Assembly: GCF_029240175.1 (NCBI RefSeq)
Contig: NZ_JARBTM010000018.1
Span: forward strand, 1 to 49,487
From: Anaerosolibacter sp.
Lineage (GTDB): Bacteria > Bacillota > Clostridia > Peptostreptococcales > Thermotaleaceae
Direction of reading: 5' to 3'
DNA length: 49,487 nucleotides
The notes under the pieces are model-generated. The model was not told the DNA's origin and did no database searches. It worked only from the letters and a program-made list of their open reading frames with translations. This document shows, piece after piece, positions 1 through 8,136 of the stretch. Within the stretch, counting starts at the first letter, position 1. Each line of letters begins with the position of its first letter. The position numbers and the translations under genes are program-made.

Positions 1-154
1 TGAAATGAAGGAATATTTAGAGCAGGAAGAAGATGTACTGTCCTATGGCCTATTCCCTCAAGTGGCTGTTGAATACTTTAAGTATCGTCAGGCTCAAAAA
101 TATAAGATCGACAGCGCCTATGTAGATAAAGATCAAAATACCTATCCAGTATAA
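1..154 (+). CDS. C-terminal end of oxaloacetate decarboxylase alpha / pyruvate carboxylase subunit B (partial)
   Basis: The gene is cut by the window start. An open frame from base 2 to the TAA at 152-154 encodes about 50 residues. It contains EEDVLSYGLFPQVAVEYF, which closely resembles the conserved segment after the carboxyltransferase barrel of oxaloacetate decarboxylase alpha and pyruvate carboxylase subunit B. No biotinyl lysine motif follows; the protein stops about 30 residues later, so biotin must be carried elsewhere, as in forms with a separate biotin carrier. The product would be part of a carboxylase or Na+-pumping decarboxylase. Only the tail is visible, so the exact family member is uncertain. 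Confidence 0.75.
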   Translation, partial: EMKEYLEQEEDVLSYGLFPQVAVEYFKYRQAQKYKIDSAYVDKDQNTYPV

Positions 155-162
155 GTGCCTCT

Positions 163-190
163 ACAAAGCTCCTATTCGTAGGAGCTTTGT
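163..190. terminator. Intrinsic hairpin between convergent genes
   Basis: A perfect 12-bp stem (163-174 with 179-190) closes a TTCG tetraloop. It sits between the stop of the carboxylase gene and the stop of the convergent gene at 200. The T-tract is weak on both sides, but position and stability fit a shared terminator. Confidence 0.7.
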
Positions 191-199
191 GCTTGTAGT

Positions 200-838
200 T
201 TAGCATTGCTCATGAAGATATATGATGTTTGGCCTATTGCTAATATATTTAAGCACCTTTACGGAACTATTATCTTCAATTGGCAGTCCACATTTTAAGC
301 ATCTATATCTAGATTTTGGAAGACGCTTATAGGTGGTAGTTACAGATAGAGAACCATACTTTTTCCAACTTTTCCAGCCTGTTTTGCATAGAGGATACCG
401 ATTTTCGTAATCTGCATAAACCCATCGCAGCAGTCGATGAAAATGGAAGGGGTATTTGGTATAGTTTAGAAATTGCTTGGGAAGACCTAACCCAATGGTG
501 TAGGATTCGAAGGTGGCCTCAACACAGGTCTGCAGTGGGTCCTCAATAGAAGTACTTATATGATTGTATCCATTTTCTTTAAGCCAGACTCTTGCACGGT
601 CAAACATATACCCTCTACAAACTTCTATTTCTTCGTCTTTGGATACAGATAATTTGTTCAATAAACTTTTTGTAATTTCCACTGCATGCTCCAGATATTG
701 CTTATTATCAAAAATATTGGGCCTATATAACTCAATAGGAATAATTTCATGATAGTATTCTTTTGTTTCTGTTCTCATAGCACCTATACAGGTTCCACCA
801 ATTAAGCTGCCGCTTCCTGAGTCGTCAATTTGAATCAA
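200..838 (-). CDS. Conserved hypothetical protein with C-terminal zinc-ribbon-like cysteines
   Basis: A protein of about 212 residues whose family I do not recognise by name. It begins with an IQIDDSGSGSLIGG segment, which has the strand, acidic pair and glycine loop look of RNase H-fold enzymes such as RNase HII (DEAGRG). Near the C-terminus is a CLKCG pair, and the chain ends in HEQC, together a plausible zinc site. I chose the TTG start at 838 because AGGAG lies 7 nt upstream of it. The GTG at 847 would be only one or two bases from that same site. The gene converges on the carboxylase gene and stands alone. No function is assigned. Confidence 0.6.
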   Translation of the reverse strand: MIQIDDSGSGSLIGGTCIGAMRTETKEYYHEIIPIELYRPNIFDNKQYLEHAVEITKSLLNKLSVSKDEEIEVCRGYMFDRARVWLKENGYNHISTSIEDPLQTCVEATFESYTIGLGLPKQFLNYTKYPFHFHRLLRWVYADYENRYPLCKTGWKSWKKYGSLSVTTTYKRLPKSRYRCLKCGLPIEDNSSVKVLKYISNRPNIIYLHEQC

Positions 839-874
839 TTTTATCACTCCTAAGGTCTTTCTAAAAATAAGTAA

Positions 875-907
875 TAATAGTATTTGTTTTATGATACATT
901 ACTATTA
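875..907. repeat. Inverted repeat in the divergent region before surE
   Basis: TAATAGTA at 875-882 is repeated in inverted orientation as TACTATTA at 900-907, with a TATGAT element between the arms. The position between divergent genes suits an operator, but this is a weak, A+T-rich call. Confidence 0.3.
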
Positions 908-948
908 GTGGAATATTTATTGCATTTATTTTAAAGGAGGTAAATCTA

Positions 949-1713
949 TTGAGAATTTTGGTTACCAACGATGATGGTATTTATGCAGAAGGTATTTACA
1001 AATTAGCATCGGCATTGGAAAAAGTAGGTGAGGTATGGGTGGTGGCACCAGATAGACAACGGAGTGCCACAGGTCATGCGATAACGATGCATGATCCTTT
1101 GCGGGCTGAGAAGGTTAATTTGTTTGACAAGTCTTTTCCAGCCTGGTCTATCAACGGAACACCTACAGATTGTGTTAAGCTCGCCATTGAAGCCTTGATG
1201 GATAAAAAGCCCGATATTGTATTCTCAGGAATTAATAAAGGACCAAACATGGGTACTGATGTTTTATATTCAGGTACCGTATCAGCTGCTATTGAAGCTG
1301 CAATCTTAGGTATCCCTGCTGTTGCTGTTTCTCTAGCAGATCATGAAAATGTGAATTATGAGTATGCTGCAGAGTTCTCTGCTTCAATTGTAGATAAAGT
1401 ATTGAGCAATCCTCTTCCGCCTGATACCTTGTTAAACATAAATGTTCCAAATTGCTCAAAAGAAAATCTTAATGGTGTCAAAATAACAACTTTAGGTGTT
1501 CGTAAATACAAAAATGCATTTATAGAACGAATTGATCCTAGAGGTCAAGTTTATTATTGGTTAGGTGGAGAAATCGTAGATTATCACAATGAAGAGGGTA
1601 CTGATATACATAGCGTTCAAAATAACCATATTTCTATCACACCTATTCATTTTGACCTGACAAAATTTGATTTAATTGAAAAACTAAATCATTGGCACAT
1701 AAAATTGGCATAA
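949..1713 (+). CDS. surE: 5'/3'-nucleotidase SurE
   Basis: SurE hydrolyses nucleoside 5'- and 3'-monophosphates and short polyphosphate, using a divalent metal. The 254-residue length is normal for the family. The N-terminal VTNDDG carries the paired metal-binding aspartates. SGINKGPNMG and YSGTVSAA are the conserved metal-site and phosphate-site segments. The start is TTG at 949, preceded by a full AAAGGAGG site 8 nt away. The gene appears monocistronic, with a terminator hairpin overlapping its stop codon. Confidence 0.95.
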   Translation: MRILVTNDDGIYAEGIYKLASALEKVGEVWVVAPDRQRSATGHAITMHDPLRAEKVNLFDKSFPAWSINGTPTDCVKLAIEALMDKKPDIVFSGINKGPNMGTDVLYSGTVSAAIEAAILGIPAVAVSLADHENVNYEYAAEFSASIVDKVLSNPLPPDTLLNINVPNCSKENLNGVKITTLGVRKYKNAFIERIDPRGQVYYWLGGEIVDYHNEEGTDIHSVQNNHISITPIHFDLTKFDLIEKLNHWHIKLA

Positions 1714-1740
1714 TAATCATATGCCAATTTTTATTTATTT
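1701..1740 (+). terminator. surE terminator
   Basis: An 11-bp stem (1701-1711 with 1721-1731) runs into a T-rich tail. The surE stop codon lies at the base of the hairpin. Confidence 0.8.
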
Positions 1741-1824
1741 TTCTATTCGTATAAATGTATACCGTTATAACAATAGACATGAATGCTATCCTTCAAGCAT
1801 GGAATCTGAAAGAATAATTGCATC

Positions 1825-1852
1825 ATTTCATATTTTAATAAAAATATGAAAT
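1825..1852. repeat. 12-bp inverted repeat just upstream of the kor promoter
   Basis: Perfect arms 1825-1836 and 1841-1852 are separated by AATA and end 5 bp before the -35 element at 1858. The placement suits an operator, possibly for the RpiR-type regulator at the end of the operon. The sequence is A+T only apart from one C-G pair, so chance is possible. Confidence 0.4.
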
Positions 1853-1857
1853 TTTAA

Positions 1858-1886
1858 TTGCAAATTTTATTCTACTTTGATATGAT
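1858..1886 (+). promoter_or_regulatory. Sigma-A-type promoter of the kor operon
   Basis: TTGCAA (1858-1863), a 17-bp spacer and TATGAT (1881-1886), placed about 40 bp before the first start codon. Confidence 0.55.
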
Positions 1887-1927
1887 TGGATTGAAAAGAA
1901 GATCTATGGTGAAGGGAGCAAACAAGT

Positions 1928-2146
1928 ATGGGAAACCAGAAAGAAAATCTTACTCTAAAAATAAAAAAAGATTGGTGTAAGGGCTGTGGTATTTGTGTAG
2001 CGTTCTGTCCAAAGCAGGTTCTTGATCTAAAAGATGATAAAATAGAAATCGTAGATATTGAAAAGTGTATCAAATGCGGTCTGTGCGAATTACGTTGTCC
2101 TGACTTTGCAATCTTTTTGGGAGGTAACGAGGATGAAGAAAAATAA
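1928..2146 (+). CDS. korD: 2-oxoacid:ferredoxin oxidoreductase, ferredoxin (delta) subunit
   Basis: A 72-residue 2x[4Fe-4S] ferredoxin subunit. The motifs are CKGCGICVAFCP at about 17-28 and CIKCGLCELRCP at about 47-58, each a complete CxxCxxCxxxCP cluster ligand set. It should relay electrons from the thiamine-diphosphate centre of the neighbouring subunits to soluble ferredoxin. The last 14 bases overlap the start of the alpha subunit, which indicates coupled translation. A separate delta-like subunit placed first is typical of KorDABC-type enzymes. Confidence 0.92.
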   Translation: MGNQKENLTLKIKKDWCKGCGICVAFCPKQVLDLKDDKIEIVDIEKCIKCGLCELRCPDFAIFLGGNEDEEK

Positions 2147-3272
2147 TATTAAATTAATGCAAGGTAATGAAGCATGTGTTGAAGGTGCAATTGCTGCAGG
2201 CATGAAATTTTATGCTGGATATCCGATCACACCTTCCACAGAAATTGCAGAGGTTTCTGCACAAAAACTACCTAGAGTAGGTGGTAAGTTTATCCAAATG
2301 GAAGACGAAATTGCTGGTATGGCAACAGCAATTGGTGGTTCCTTAGCTGGTTTAAAATCAATGACTGCTACAAGCGGACCTGGGTTTTCTTTAAAGCAAG
2401 AAAATATTGGTTATGCTGCATTAGCAGAGATTCCAGTTGTAATTGTGAACGTGCAAAGAAGTGGACCTAGTACCGGATTACCAACTGCACCTTCTCAAGG
2501 AGATATGATGCAGGCTAAATGGGGTACCCACGGAGATCATCCAGTGATTGCCTTATGTCCTTCATCTGTTAAGGAAACATTTGACTTAACTGTTCGTTGT
2601 TTTAACTTAGCAGAAAAATATAGAATGCCAGTATTCTTAATGCTTGATGAAGTCGTAGGTCATATGAGAGAAAAAATTGAAATTCCTGATGCCAGTGAAA
2701 TTGAAATATATGATAGATTAAAACCAACTCCTGGTGATGAGAATTATTTACCATATAAAGTTGAAGAAGGTCAAATTGTTCCTGCTATGGCTGCTTATGG
2801 CGATGGTTATAGATTCCATGTAACTGGTCTTATTCATGACGAAAGCGGTTTCCCAAGCAACAGCACAGAGGTTGCTCAAACACTTATGACAAGAATCATG
2901 AAAAAGGTTGAAGATAACATTAACGATATCGTTACTTATGAAGAATCGAATACTGACGATGCAGAAATCATTTTACTATCTTATGGTGGTACAGCACGTT
3001 CAGCAAAAAGTGCTATGAAGAAAGCCAGAGAAATGGGCTTAAAAGTAGGTATGTTCAGACCTATAACTGTTTGGCCTTTCCCTGAGGAAAGAGTCAAAGA
3101 ACTTGCAAAACAAGCAAAGTCCATTATTGTAGCAGAAATGAATTATGGTCAGATGGTATTAGAAGTAGAACGAATCGCAAAAGGCACTACTGATATATAT
3201 CATGTCGGCAAAATAAATGGTGAAGTTATTTCTCCTGATGAAATATTTTCTAAAATAAAGGAGGTACTATAA
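2133..3272 (+). CDS. korA: 2-oxoacid:ferredoxin oxidoreductase alpha subunit
   Basis: A 379-residue alpha subunit of an enzyme that oxidatively decarboxylates a 2-oxoacid with CoA to acyl-CoA and reduced ferredoxin. The N-terminal MQGNEACVEGAIAAG and FYAGYPITPSTE are the hallmark of this subunit. The C-terminal transketolase-like part contains YGGTARSAK. The start is ATG 2133, with GGGAGG 10 nt upstream inside the ferredoxin gene; an earlier in-frame start would extend across that gene. Substrate choice (2-oxoglutarate, branched-chain or other oxoacids) cannot be fixed from sequence alone. Confidence 0.93.
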   Translation: MKKNNIKLMQGNEACVEGAIAAGMKFYAGYPITPSTEIAEVSAQKLPRVGGKFIQMEDEIAGMATAIGGSLAGLKSMTATSGPGFSLKQENIGYAALAEIPVVIVNVQRSGPSTGLPTAPSQGDMMQAKWGTHGDHPVIALCPSSVKETFDLTVRCFNLAEKYRMPVFLMLDEVVGHMREKIEIPDASEIEIYDRLKPTPGDENYLPYKVEEGQIVPAMAAYGDGYRFHVTGLIHDESGFPSNSTEVAQTLMTRIMKKVEDNINDIVTYEESNTDDAEIILLSYGGTARSAKSAMKKAREMGLKVGMFRPITVWPFPEERVKELAKQAKSIIVAEMNYGQMVLEVERIAKGTTDIYHVGKINGEVISPDEIFSKIKEVL

Positions 3273-3273
3273 A

Positions 3274-4095
3274 ATGTCGAGCCAATTGGTACAACAATAT
3301 TATAGAGCAGACAAACTCCCTCATATTTGGTGTCCTGGATGTGGTCATGGAATACTAATGAGGTCCGTATCCCAGGCTATTCATAATTTAGGCTTAGATA
3401 AGGATAAAGTATGTATCGTTTCAGGAATCGGGTGTTCTTCAAGGGCTCCTGGATATATGGATTTTAATACCCTTCATACAACCCATGGTAGGGCGTTGGC
3501 TTTTGCAACAGGTGTAAAAATGGCAAGACCGGAACTTGAAGTGATCGTAGTAACAGGAGATGGAGATGCTACTGCTATTGGAGGTAATCACCTAATCCAT
3601 GCAGCTAGAAGGAACATTAATATTACAACTATCGTATTTAATAATAATGTATATGGTATGACTGGAGGACAATACTCTCCAACAACACCTACTGGCGATC
3701 TTGGAACTACTGCTCCTTATGGAAATATTGATAAAAGCTTTGATATTGCAACCTTAGCTGAAGCAGCTGGAGCTACTTATACTGCTAGAGGTACTGCATA
3801 TCATGCACAACAATTAATTAAGCTTGTTGAAAATGCAATTAAAAACAAAGGTTTTTCATTAATAGATGCTATAAGTATTTGTCCTACTTATTATGGTAGA
3901 AAAAATAAAAAAGGCAGCGTAGTAGACATGATGAATTGGTTAAAAGATCATGCCGTTGATGCAAAAGTAGCACAAAAACTTCCTCCTGAAAAATTAGAAG
4001 GTAAATTCTTAATCGGTGAATTCAAAAATGTTACTGAACCTGAGTATACAGAAGAGTATCAGAAAATCATTGAAAGATTTCAAAAGGAGAGATAG
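3274..4095 (+). CDS. korB: 2-oxoacid:ferredoxin oxidoreductase beta (TPP-binding) subunit
   Basis: A 273-residue thiamine-diphosphate-binding subunit. WCPGCGHG near residue 20 provides iron-sulfur ligands. The GDGDATAIGG to NNNVYGMTGG segment is the TPP/Mg motif. The ATG lies one base after the korA stop region and follows an AAAGGAGG site, so the genes are translationally tight. Together with KorA it forms the catalytic core. Confidence 0.93.
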   Translation: MSSQLVQQYYRADKLPHIWCPGCGHGILMRSVSQAIHNLGLDKDKVCIVSGIGCSSRAPGYMDFNTLHTTHGRALAFATGVKMARPELEVIVVTGDGDATAIGGNHLIHAARRNINITTIVFNNNVYGMTGGQYSPTTPTGDLGTTAPYGNIDKSFDIATLAEAAGATYTARGTAYHAQQLIKLVENAIKNKGFSLIDAISICPTYYGRKNKKGSVVDMMNWLKDHAVDAKVAQKLPPEKLEGKFLIGEFKNVTEPEYTEEYQKIIERFQKER

Positions 4096-4096
4096 T

Positions 4097-4636
4097 ATGG
4101 CAAATCAAATCGAATTAAGATTAACTGGTTCAGGTGGACAGGGACTTATTCTTGGTGGTATAATATTAGCTGAGGCTGCACTTTTGGATGGAAAAACTGC
4201 CATTCAGTCCCAGTCTTATGGGCCCGAAGCACGGGGTGGTGCTAGTAAGGCTGAAGTAATTATTAGTGAAACAGAAATTGATTATCCAAAAGTAGACAGC
4301 GCTGATTTACTTTTGGCTTTAACACAAGTAGCGTGTGATAAATATGCAGATTCTGTGAAAGAGGATGGAATTTTATTGGTAGATAGCACGGTTGTGTTAC
4401 CAGAAGGTATTAAAGCAGGCAAGATTGTCAGCGTTCCTATCCTTCATACCGCATCAGATGTTGTTGGCAAAACAATGGTTGCTAATATTATTGCTATTGG
4501 TGCGATTCAACAGCTGCTTGGAAGTGTAACAAAAGAATCACTTGAATCTGCAGTATTAAGTAGAGTTCCTAAAGGGACCGAAGATTTAAATCGTAAAGCA
4601 TTAGCAGAAGGATATAAATTGGTTGAAAAATTTTAA
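4097..4636 (+). CDS. korC: 2-oxoacid:ferredoxin oxidoreductase gamma subunit
   Basis: A 179-residue gamma subunit. LTGSGGQGLILGG and the QSYGPEARGG(A)SKAEV segment are characteristic of the gamma domain, which contributes to CoA binding. ATG 4097 follows the korB stop by one base and has AAGGAGA 6 nt upstream. The gene completes the korDABC set; no terminator separates it from the next gene. Confidence 0.93.
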   Translation: MANQIELRLTGSGGQGLILGGIILAEAALLDGKTAIQSQSYGPEARGGASKAEVIISETEIDYPKVDSADLLLALTQVACDKYADSVKEDGILLVDSTVVLPEGIKAGKIVSVPILHTASDVVGKTMVANIIAIGAIQQLLGSVTKESLESAVLSRVPKGTEDLNRKALAEGYKLVEKF

Positions 4637-4662
4637 CTGAGAATTAAAAAGGGGCAATGCAT

Positions 4663-5535
4663 ATGAGCGATGATGTTAAGGATCTTATTAAAACGATACA
4701 AAAAAGCTATCCTAGACTAAGTAAAGGGCAAAAACTGATCGCTGAATTTATTACCAAAAATTATGATAAAGCTGCTTTTATGACGGCGAGTAAATTAGGT
4801 AATAAAGTTGGTGTTAGTGAATCGACAGTTGTTCGATTTGCCAACGCTCTTGGATATGATGGATACCCTAAGCTACAGAAAGAATTGCAAGAACTGATCA
4901 AAACAAAGCTTACTACTGTTCAAAGATTAGAAATGTCTAAGGATTATACCAATGAAGGCGCTGCTCTTAAGAAAGTGCTTAAGGCTGATATGGATAACAT
5001 TCGAACTACAATTGAAGAAATGGACTATGAAGTATTTCAAAAAGTCGTTAATTGTATTTTTAATGCGAAACGTATTTATATCATTGGTTTAAGAAGTTCC
5101 ACGGCTTTGGCAGAGTACTTAGGCTTTTATTTAAACCTCATCCTTGATAATGTAAAAATAGTCACATCAGGCGTTAGTGATGTATTTGAACAGATGTTAA
5201 GGGTTGGCAATGAAGATCTTGTAATTGGTATTAGTTTTCCCAGGTATTCTTCGACAACGCTAGATGCTCTGCTCTACACAAAAGAGCAAGGAGCCCTTGT
5301 CGTTGGTATTACAGATAGTCAAGTATCACCTATTGCATCTATTGCAGACTACACCTTAACTGCAAGAAGTAATATGGCTTCCTTCGTCGATTCATTGGTT
5401 GCACCCTTAAGTCTTATAAATGCATTGGTTGTTGCTGTTGGTATGAGAGAAAAAGAAGAAATCAGCAGTACCTTCGATAAGCTTGAGCGCATATGGGAAA
5501 AACATAACGTGTATAATAATAAGAATAGAATCTAA
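4663..5535 (+). CDS. MurR/RpiR family transcriptional regulator
   Basis: About 290 residues. The N-terminal helix-turn-helix (residues 1-77; VSESTVVRFANALGYDGYPKL) is the RpiR fold. A SIS domain at about 125-255 normally senses a phosphosugar or similar ligand. I chose ATG 4663, 8 nt after AAGGGG, rather than ATG 4657, which is only 2 nt away. It is 26 bp behind korC with no terminator, so it is probably the last gene of the kor operon. It may control that operon, perhaps at the 1825-1852 repeat; that link is inference. Confidence 0.9.
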   Translation: MSDDVKDLIKTIQKSYPRLSKGQKLIAEFITKNYDKAAFMTASKLGNKVGVSESTVVRFANALGYDGYPKLQKELQELIKTKLTTVQRLEMSKDYTNEGAALKKVLKADMDNIRTTIEEMDYEVFQKVVNCIFNAKRIYIIGLRSSTALAEYLGFYLNLILDNVKIVTSGVSDVFEQMLRVGNEDLVIGISFPRYSSTTLDALLYTKEQGALVVGITDSQVSPIASIADYTLTARSNMASFVDSLVAPLSLINALVVAVGMREKEEISSTFDKLERIWEKHNVYNNKNRI

Positions 5536-5542
5536 TCAAATC

Positions 5543-5576
5543 AAATAAGCTACGGACGACTCCGTAGCTTATTTCA
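5543..5576 (+). terminator. Terminator of the kor-rpiR operon
   Basis: A perfect 14-bp stem (5543-5556 with 5561-5574) with a CGAC loop, directly after the regulator stop. Confidence 0.8.
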
Positions 5577-5692
5577 TATATAATAATTATGGAAGTAGTG
5601 CTTATGGTGTTCCATCGAAGTATAATAATCTCATGAATTTCATATGCATTAGGTTTTATCTACAAAGAATATGGGAAAAATGTATATAAAGA

Positions 5693-5721
5693 TTCGTATT
5701 CAATGGATTTAGTGTTATAAT
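5693..5721 (+). promoter_or_regulatory. Extended -10 promoter of the cmk-ispH operon
   Basis: TGT-TATAAT (5713-5721) is an extended -10 element. A weak -35 (TTCGTA) sits 17 bp upstream. It lies 30 bp before the start of the phosphatase gene. Confidence 0.55.
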
Positions 5722-5750
5722 AGACATGTTATGCAAGGGGGAATGTATTC

Positions 5751-6368
5751 ATGACGAAGGTTTATTTTGTGCGTCACGGTGAAACAACATGGAATGCTGA
5801 TTCACGGGCACAAGGCTCAAAAGATGTAGCTCTAAGTGAAAGAGGTCGAGCCCAAGCAAAATTGCTTGCAAAACGCATGAAGAATTATCATATTGATTGT
5901 ATTTTTAGTAGTAATCTTACAAGAGCCTATGAGACTGCTACAATTATTGCTGAAGAATTTCAATATGAGGTAAATCAAATGCATGATTTTAGAGAAATGT
6001 CTTTTGGTGCGTGGGAAGGTTTAACCCATGTTGAAATCAAAGAGAGCTATGGAGACCATTTTAAAATCTGGCGGAACCAGCCTCATAAAGCCCAAATTCC
6101 AGGGGGTGAGATGCTCATAGATGTCCAAAAAAGGGGCCTGCAAGCACTTCACCAACTCGTGACTCAATATGAAAACCAGAGCATACTTATTGTTTCCCAT
6201 GGTACAGCTTTAAAAACGATACTGCTTGGCTTACTAGATATTGATTTGTCTTATTTCTATAAAATTCGCCAGGATAATACATGTATGAATCTGGTGGAGT
6301 TTAGGGATTACGGGCCTGTTGTTGTTACTTTAAATGATACTGCCCATCTTGAAAATATTATATATTGA
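5751..6368 (+). CDS. Histidine phosphatase (phosphoglycerate mutase-like) family protein
   Basis: A 205-residue member of the RHG superfamily. FVRHGETTWN near the N-terminus holds the phospho-accepting histidine. FREMSFGAWEG and IVSHGTALK carry the other active-site residues. The size and motifs fit cofactor-independent phosphatases such as GpmB/PhoE or alpha-ribazole phosphatase (CobC). No cobalamin genes are nearby, so the substrate is open. The start is preceded by AAGGGGG. It is the first gene of a co-directional run to 11474. Confidence 0.88.
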   Translation: MTKVYFVRHGETTWNADSRAQGSKDVALSERGRAQAKLLAKRMKNYHIDCIFSSNLTRAYETATIIAEEFQYEVNQMHDFREMSFGAWEGLTHVEIKESYGDHFKIWRNQPHKAQIPGGEMLIDVQKRGLQALHQLVTQYENQSILIVSHGTALKTILLGLLDIDLSYFYKIRQDNTCMNLVEFRDYGPVVVTLNDTAHLENIIY

Positions 6369-6379
6369 AGGTGATATCC

Positions 6380-7606
6380 ATGGAAAAAGTTGTCGTAATT
6401 GGTGGTGGTGCCGCTGGTATGCTTGCTGCAGGTACTGCTGCTTCGAGAGGTAAAGATGTAATCCTTTTAGAGAAGAACGAAAAGCTAGGAAAGAAAATAT
6501 ATATTACAGGAAAAGGGCGTTGTAATATAACAAATACTGGTGATGTAGAAGAGCTGTTGAACAATGTTACGGATAACAAGAACTTTTTATATAGTGCTTT
6601 TTATAGTTTTTCTAATGAAGATATCATCCAGTTATTACATACATATGGGACGCCAACAAAAGTTGAGCGAGGAAACAGGGTCTTTCCTATATCCGATAAA
6701 TCTAGTGATGTGATTAAGGCTTTAACTAAATACATGGAATCTCATCATGTTAATATTAGATTTAATTCTGAAGTAATTGATATTCTTATTGATCAAGGTA
6801 CTGTCACTGGCGTAAAACTTAAGGATCAAACAATCATTTACTGTAACCATGTTATCATCGCTACTGGAGGTCTCTCTTATCCTACCACAGGATCAACTGG
6901 TGATGGTTATCGCTTTGCCAAGGAGGCAGGTCATCATATAACGCCTTTAAAGCCTGCTCTTGTCCCTTTAGAGACTGAAGAAGATTGGACGCGAGAGCTG
7001 CAAGGATTAGCCTTAAAAAACGTTAGACTAACTGCTTTTCATAATAGCAGGGAGATTTATTCGGATTTAGGAGAAATGCTATTTACTCATTTTGGAATTT
7101 CTGGTCCCATCGTTTTATCTATGAGTAACTATATTAATAAATACCTCAATAAGGGGAAAATTTTAGTAACCCTGGATATGAAACCTGGCTTAGATGATGA
7201 AAAGCTTGACCGCAGAATTCAAAATGATTTTGAAAAATACTCTAGAAAACAGTTTAAAAATGCGTTAGATGATTTACTACCTAGCAAAATGATTCCTCAA
7301 ATTATCAATCTTTCTGGTATTTCACCGGATAAGAATGTTCATCAGATTACCAAAGATGAACGTAAAAAGTTAATTTATTTACTAAAACATCTTGAAATGC
7401 ATATACTACGAACCAGACCTATTAAGGAAGCTATAGTTACATCTGGAGGAATTCAAATTAAAGAAATTAATCCGTCTTCAATGGAATCAAAATTGATTAA
7501 AGGATTGTTTTTTGCAGGAGAAGTTATTGATGTTTCTGCTCTTACAGGAGGATATAACTTACAAATAGCTTTTTCCACTGGATATTTGGCTGGCATGAAC
7601 GTATAG
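6380..7606 (+). CDS. BaiN/HI0933-family NAD(P)/FAD-dependent oxidoreductase
   Basis: A 408-residue flavoprotein. The N-terminal VVVIGGGAAGMLAAG is the FAD-binding Rossmann motif. LGKKIYITGKGRCNITN is the family signature, and the C-terminal GLFFAGEVIDVSALTGGYNLQ is the second FAD-contact region. The physiological substrate of most family members is unknown; one relative (BaiN) acts on bile-acid intermediates. ATG 6380 has AAGGTGA 6 nt upstream. Placement before cmk is common in Clostridia. Confidence 0.9.
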   Translation: MEKVVVIGGGAAGMLAAGTAASRGKDVILLEKNEKLGKKIYITGKGRCNITNTGDVEELLNNVTDNKNFLYSAFYSFSNEDIIQLLHTYGTPTKVERGNRVFPISDKSSDVIKALTKYMESHHVNIRFNSEVIDILIDQGTVTGVKLKDQTIIYCNHVIIATGGLSYPTTGSTGDGYRFAKEAGHHITPLKPALVPLETEEDWTRELQGLALKNVRLTAFHNSREIYSDLGEMLFTHFGISGPIVLSMSNYINKYLNKGKILVTLDMKPGLDDEKLDRRIQNDFEKYSRKQFKNALDDLLPSKMIPQIINLSGISPDKNVHQITKDERKKLIYLLKHLEMHILRTRPIKEAIVTSGGIQIKEINPSSMESKLIKGLFFAGEVIDVSALTGGYNLQIAFSTGYLAGMNV

Positions 7607-7641
7607 ACCACTTTTACTATAATATGTTCGGGGTGACTTAT

Positions 7642-8103
7642 ATGTTAACAAAACTTCACCATAGGGTGTATACCATCGAAAAGTTTTTTCTTATTTTGGC
7701 CGTACTAAGTATCGGTTTATTATTTGTCTTTCAATTACTGCATATTTTGGATGGTAATATCAACTCTACTACTTTTAAGTCACTTTTTGCTCGTGAAGAT
7801 TATGGTGCGAAACCAATTTTTTCAGCCGGTAAAATTACCCTTTCTGTTTTAGGTGATAAAAATGAAGATGCTCCATTGTTTGTACTTGTAAATGGGGAAG
7901 CATATGGAAAATTTATAAACAATCAAACAGAAATAATCGTAAGAAATCATGATGTTATTTCAATAGAAAGCACAACTAATTCCCTAGATTCATTACAATT
8001 AAAAGTTATAAGTACGACAAAAAATATCTCATTTCCACAGAGCAATAGCAAATTTTCCCTCGATCGGAGCACAGGCCAATTGTTTACTGTGGAGTTCTAT
8101 TAA
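7642..8103 (+). CDS. Membrane-anchored hypothetical protein
   Basis: About 153 residues of unknown function. An N-terminal hydrophobic helix (about residues 15-37, rich in Leu, Ile and Phe) is followed by a polar, strand-rich extracytoplasmic part that lacks cysteines. The length and N-in signal-anchor topology suggest an accessory envelope or sporulation protein. I chose ATG 7642, with GGGGTG 6 nt upstream, over the upstream ATG at 7624, which has no ribosome binding site. It lies between the flavoprotein gene and cmk. Confidence 0.65.
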   Translation: MLTKLHHRVYTIEKFFLILAVLSIGLLFVFQLLHILDGNINSTTFKSLFAREDYGAKPIFSAGKITLSVLGDKNEDAPLFVLVNGEAYGKFINNQTEIIVRNHDVISIESTTNSLDSLQLKVISTTKNISFPQSNSKFSLDRSTGQLFTVEFY

Positions 8104-8136
8104 ATCATAACGTAAAGGAGTGTGAAATCAAATATC

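Noticed and set aside
2058-2132. Longer korA reading frame
   Set aside because: The in-frame extension overlaps the ferredoxin gene and does not resemble the family; ATG 2133 with GGGAGG gives the normal N-terminus.
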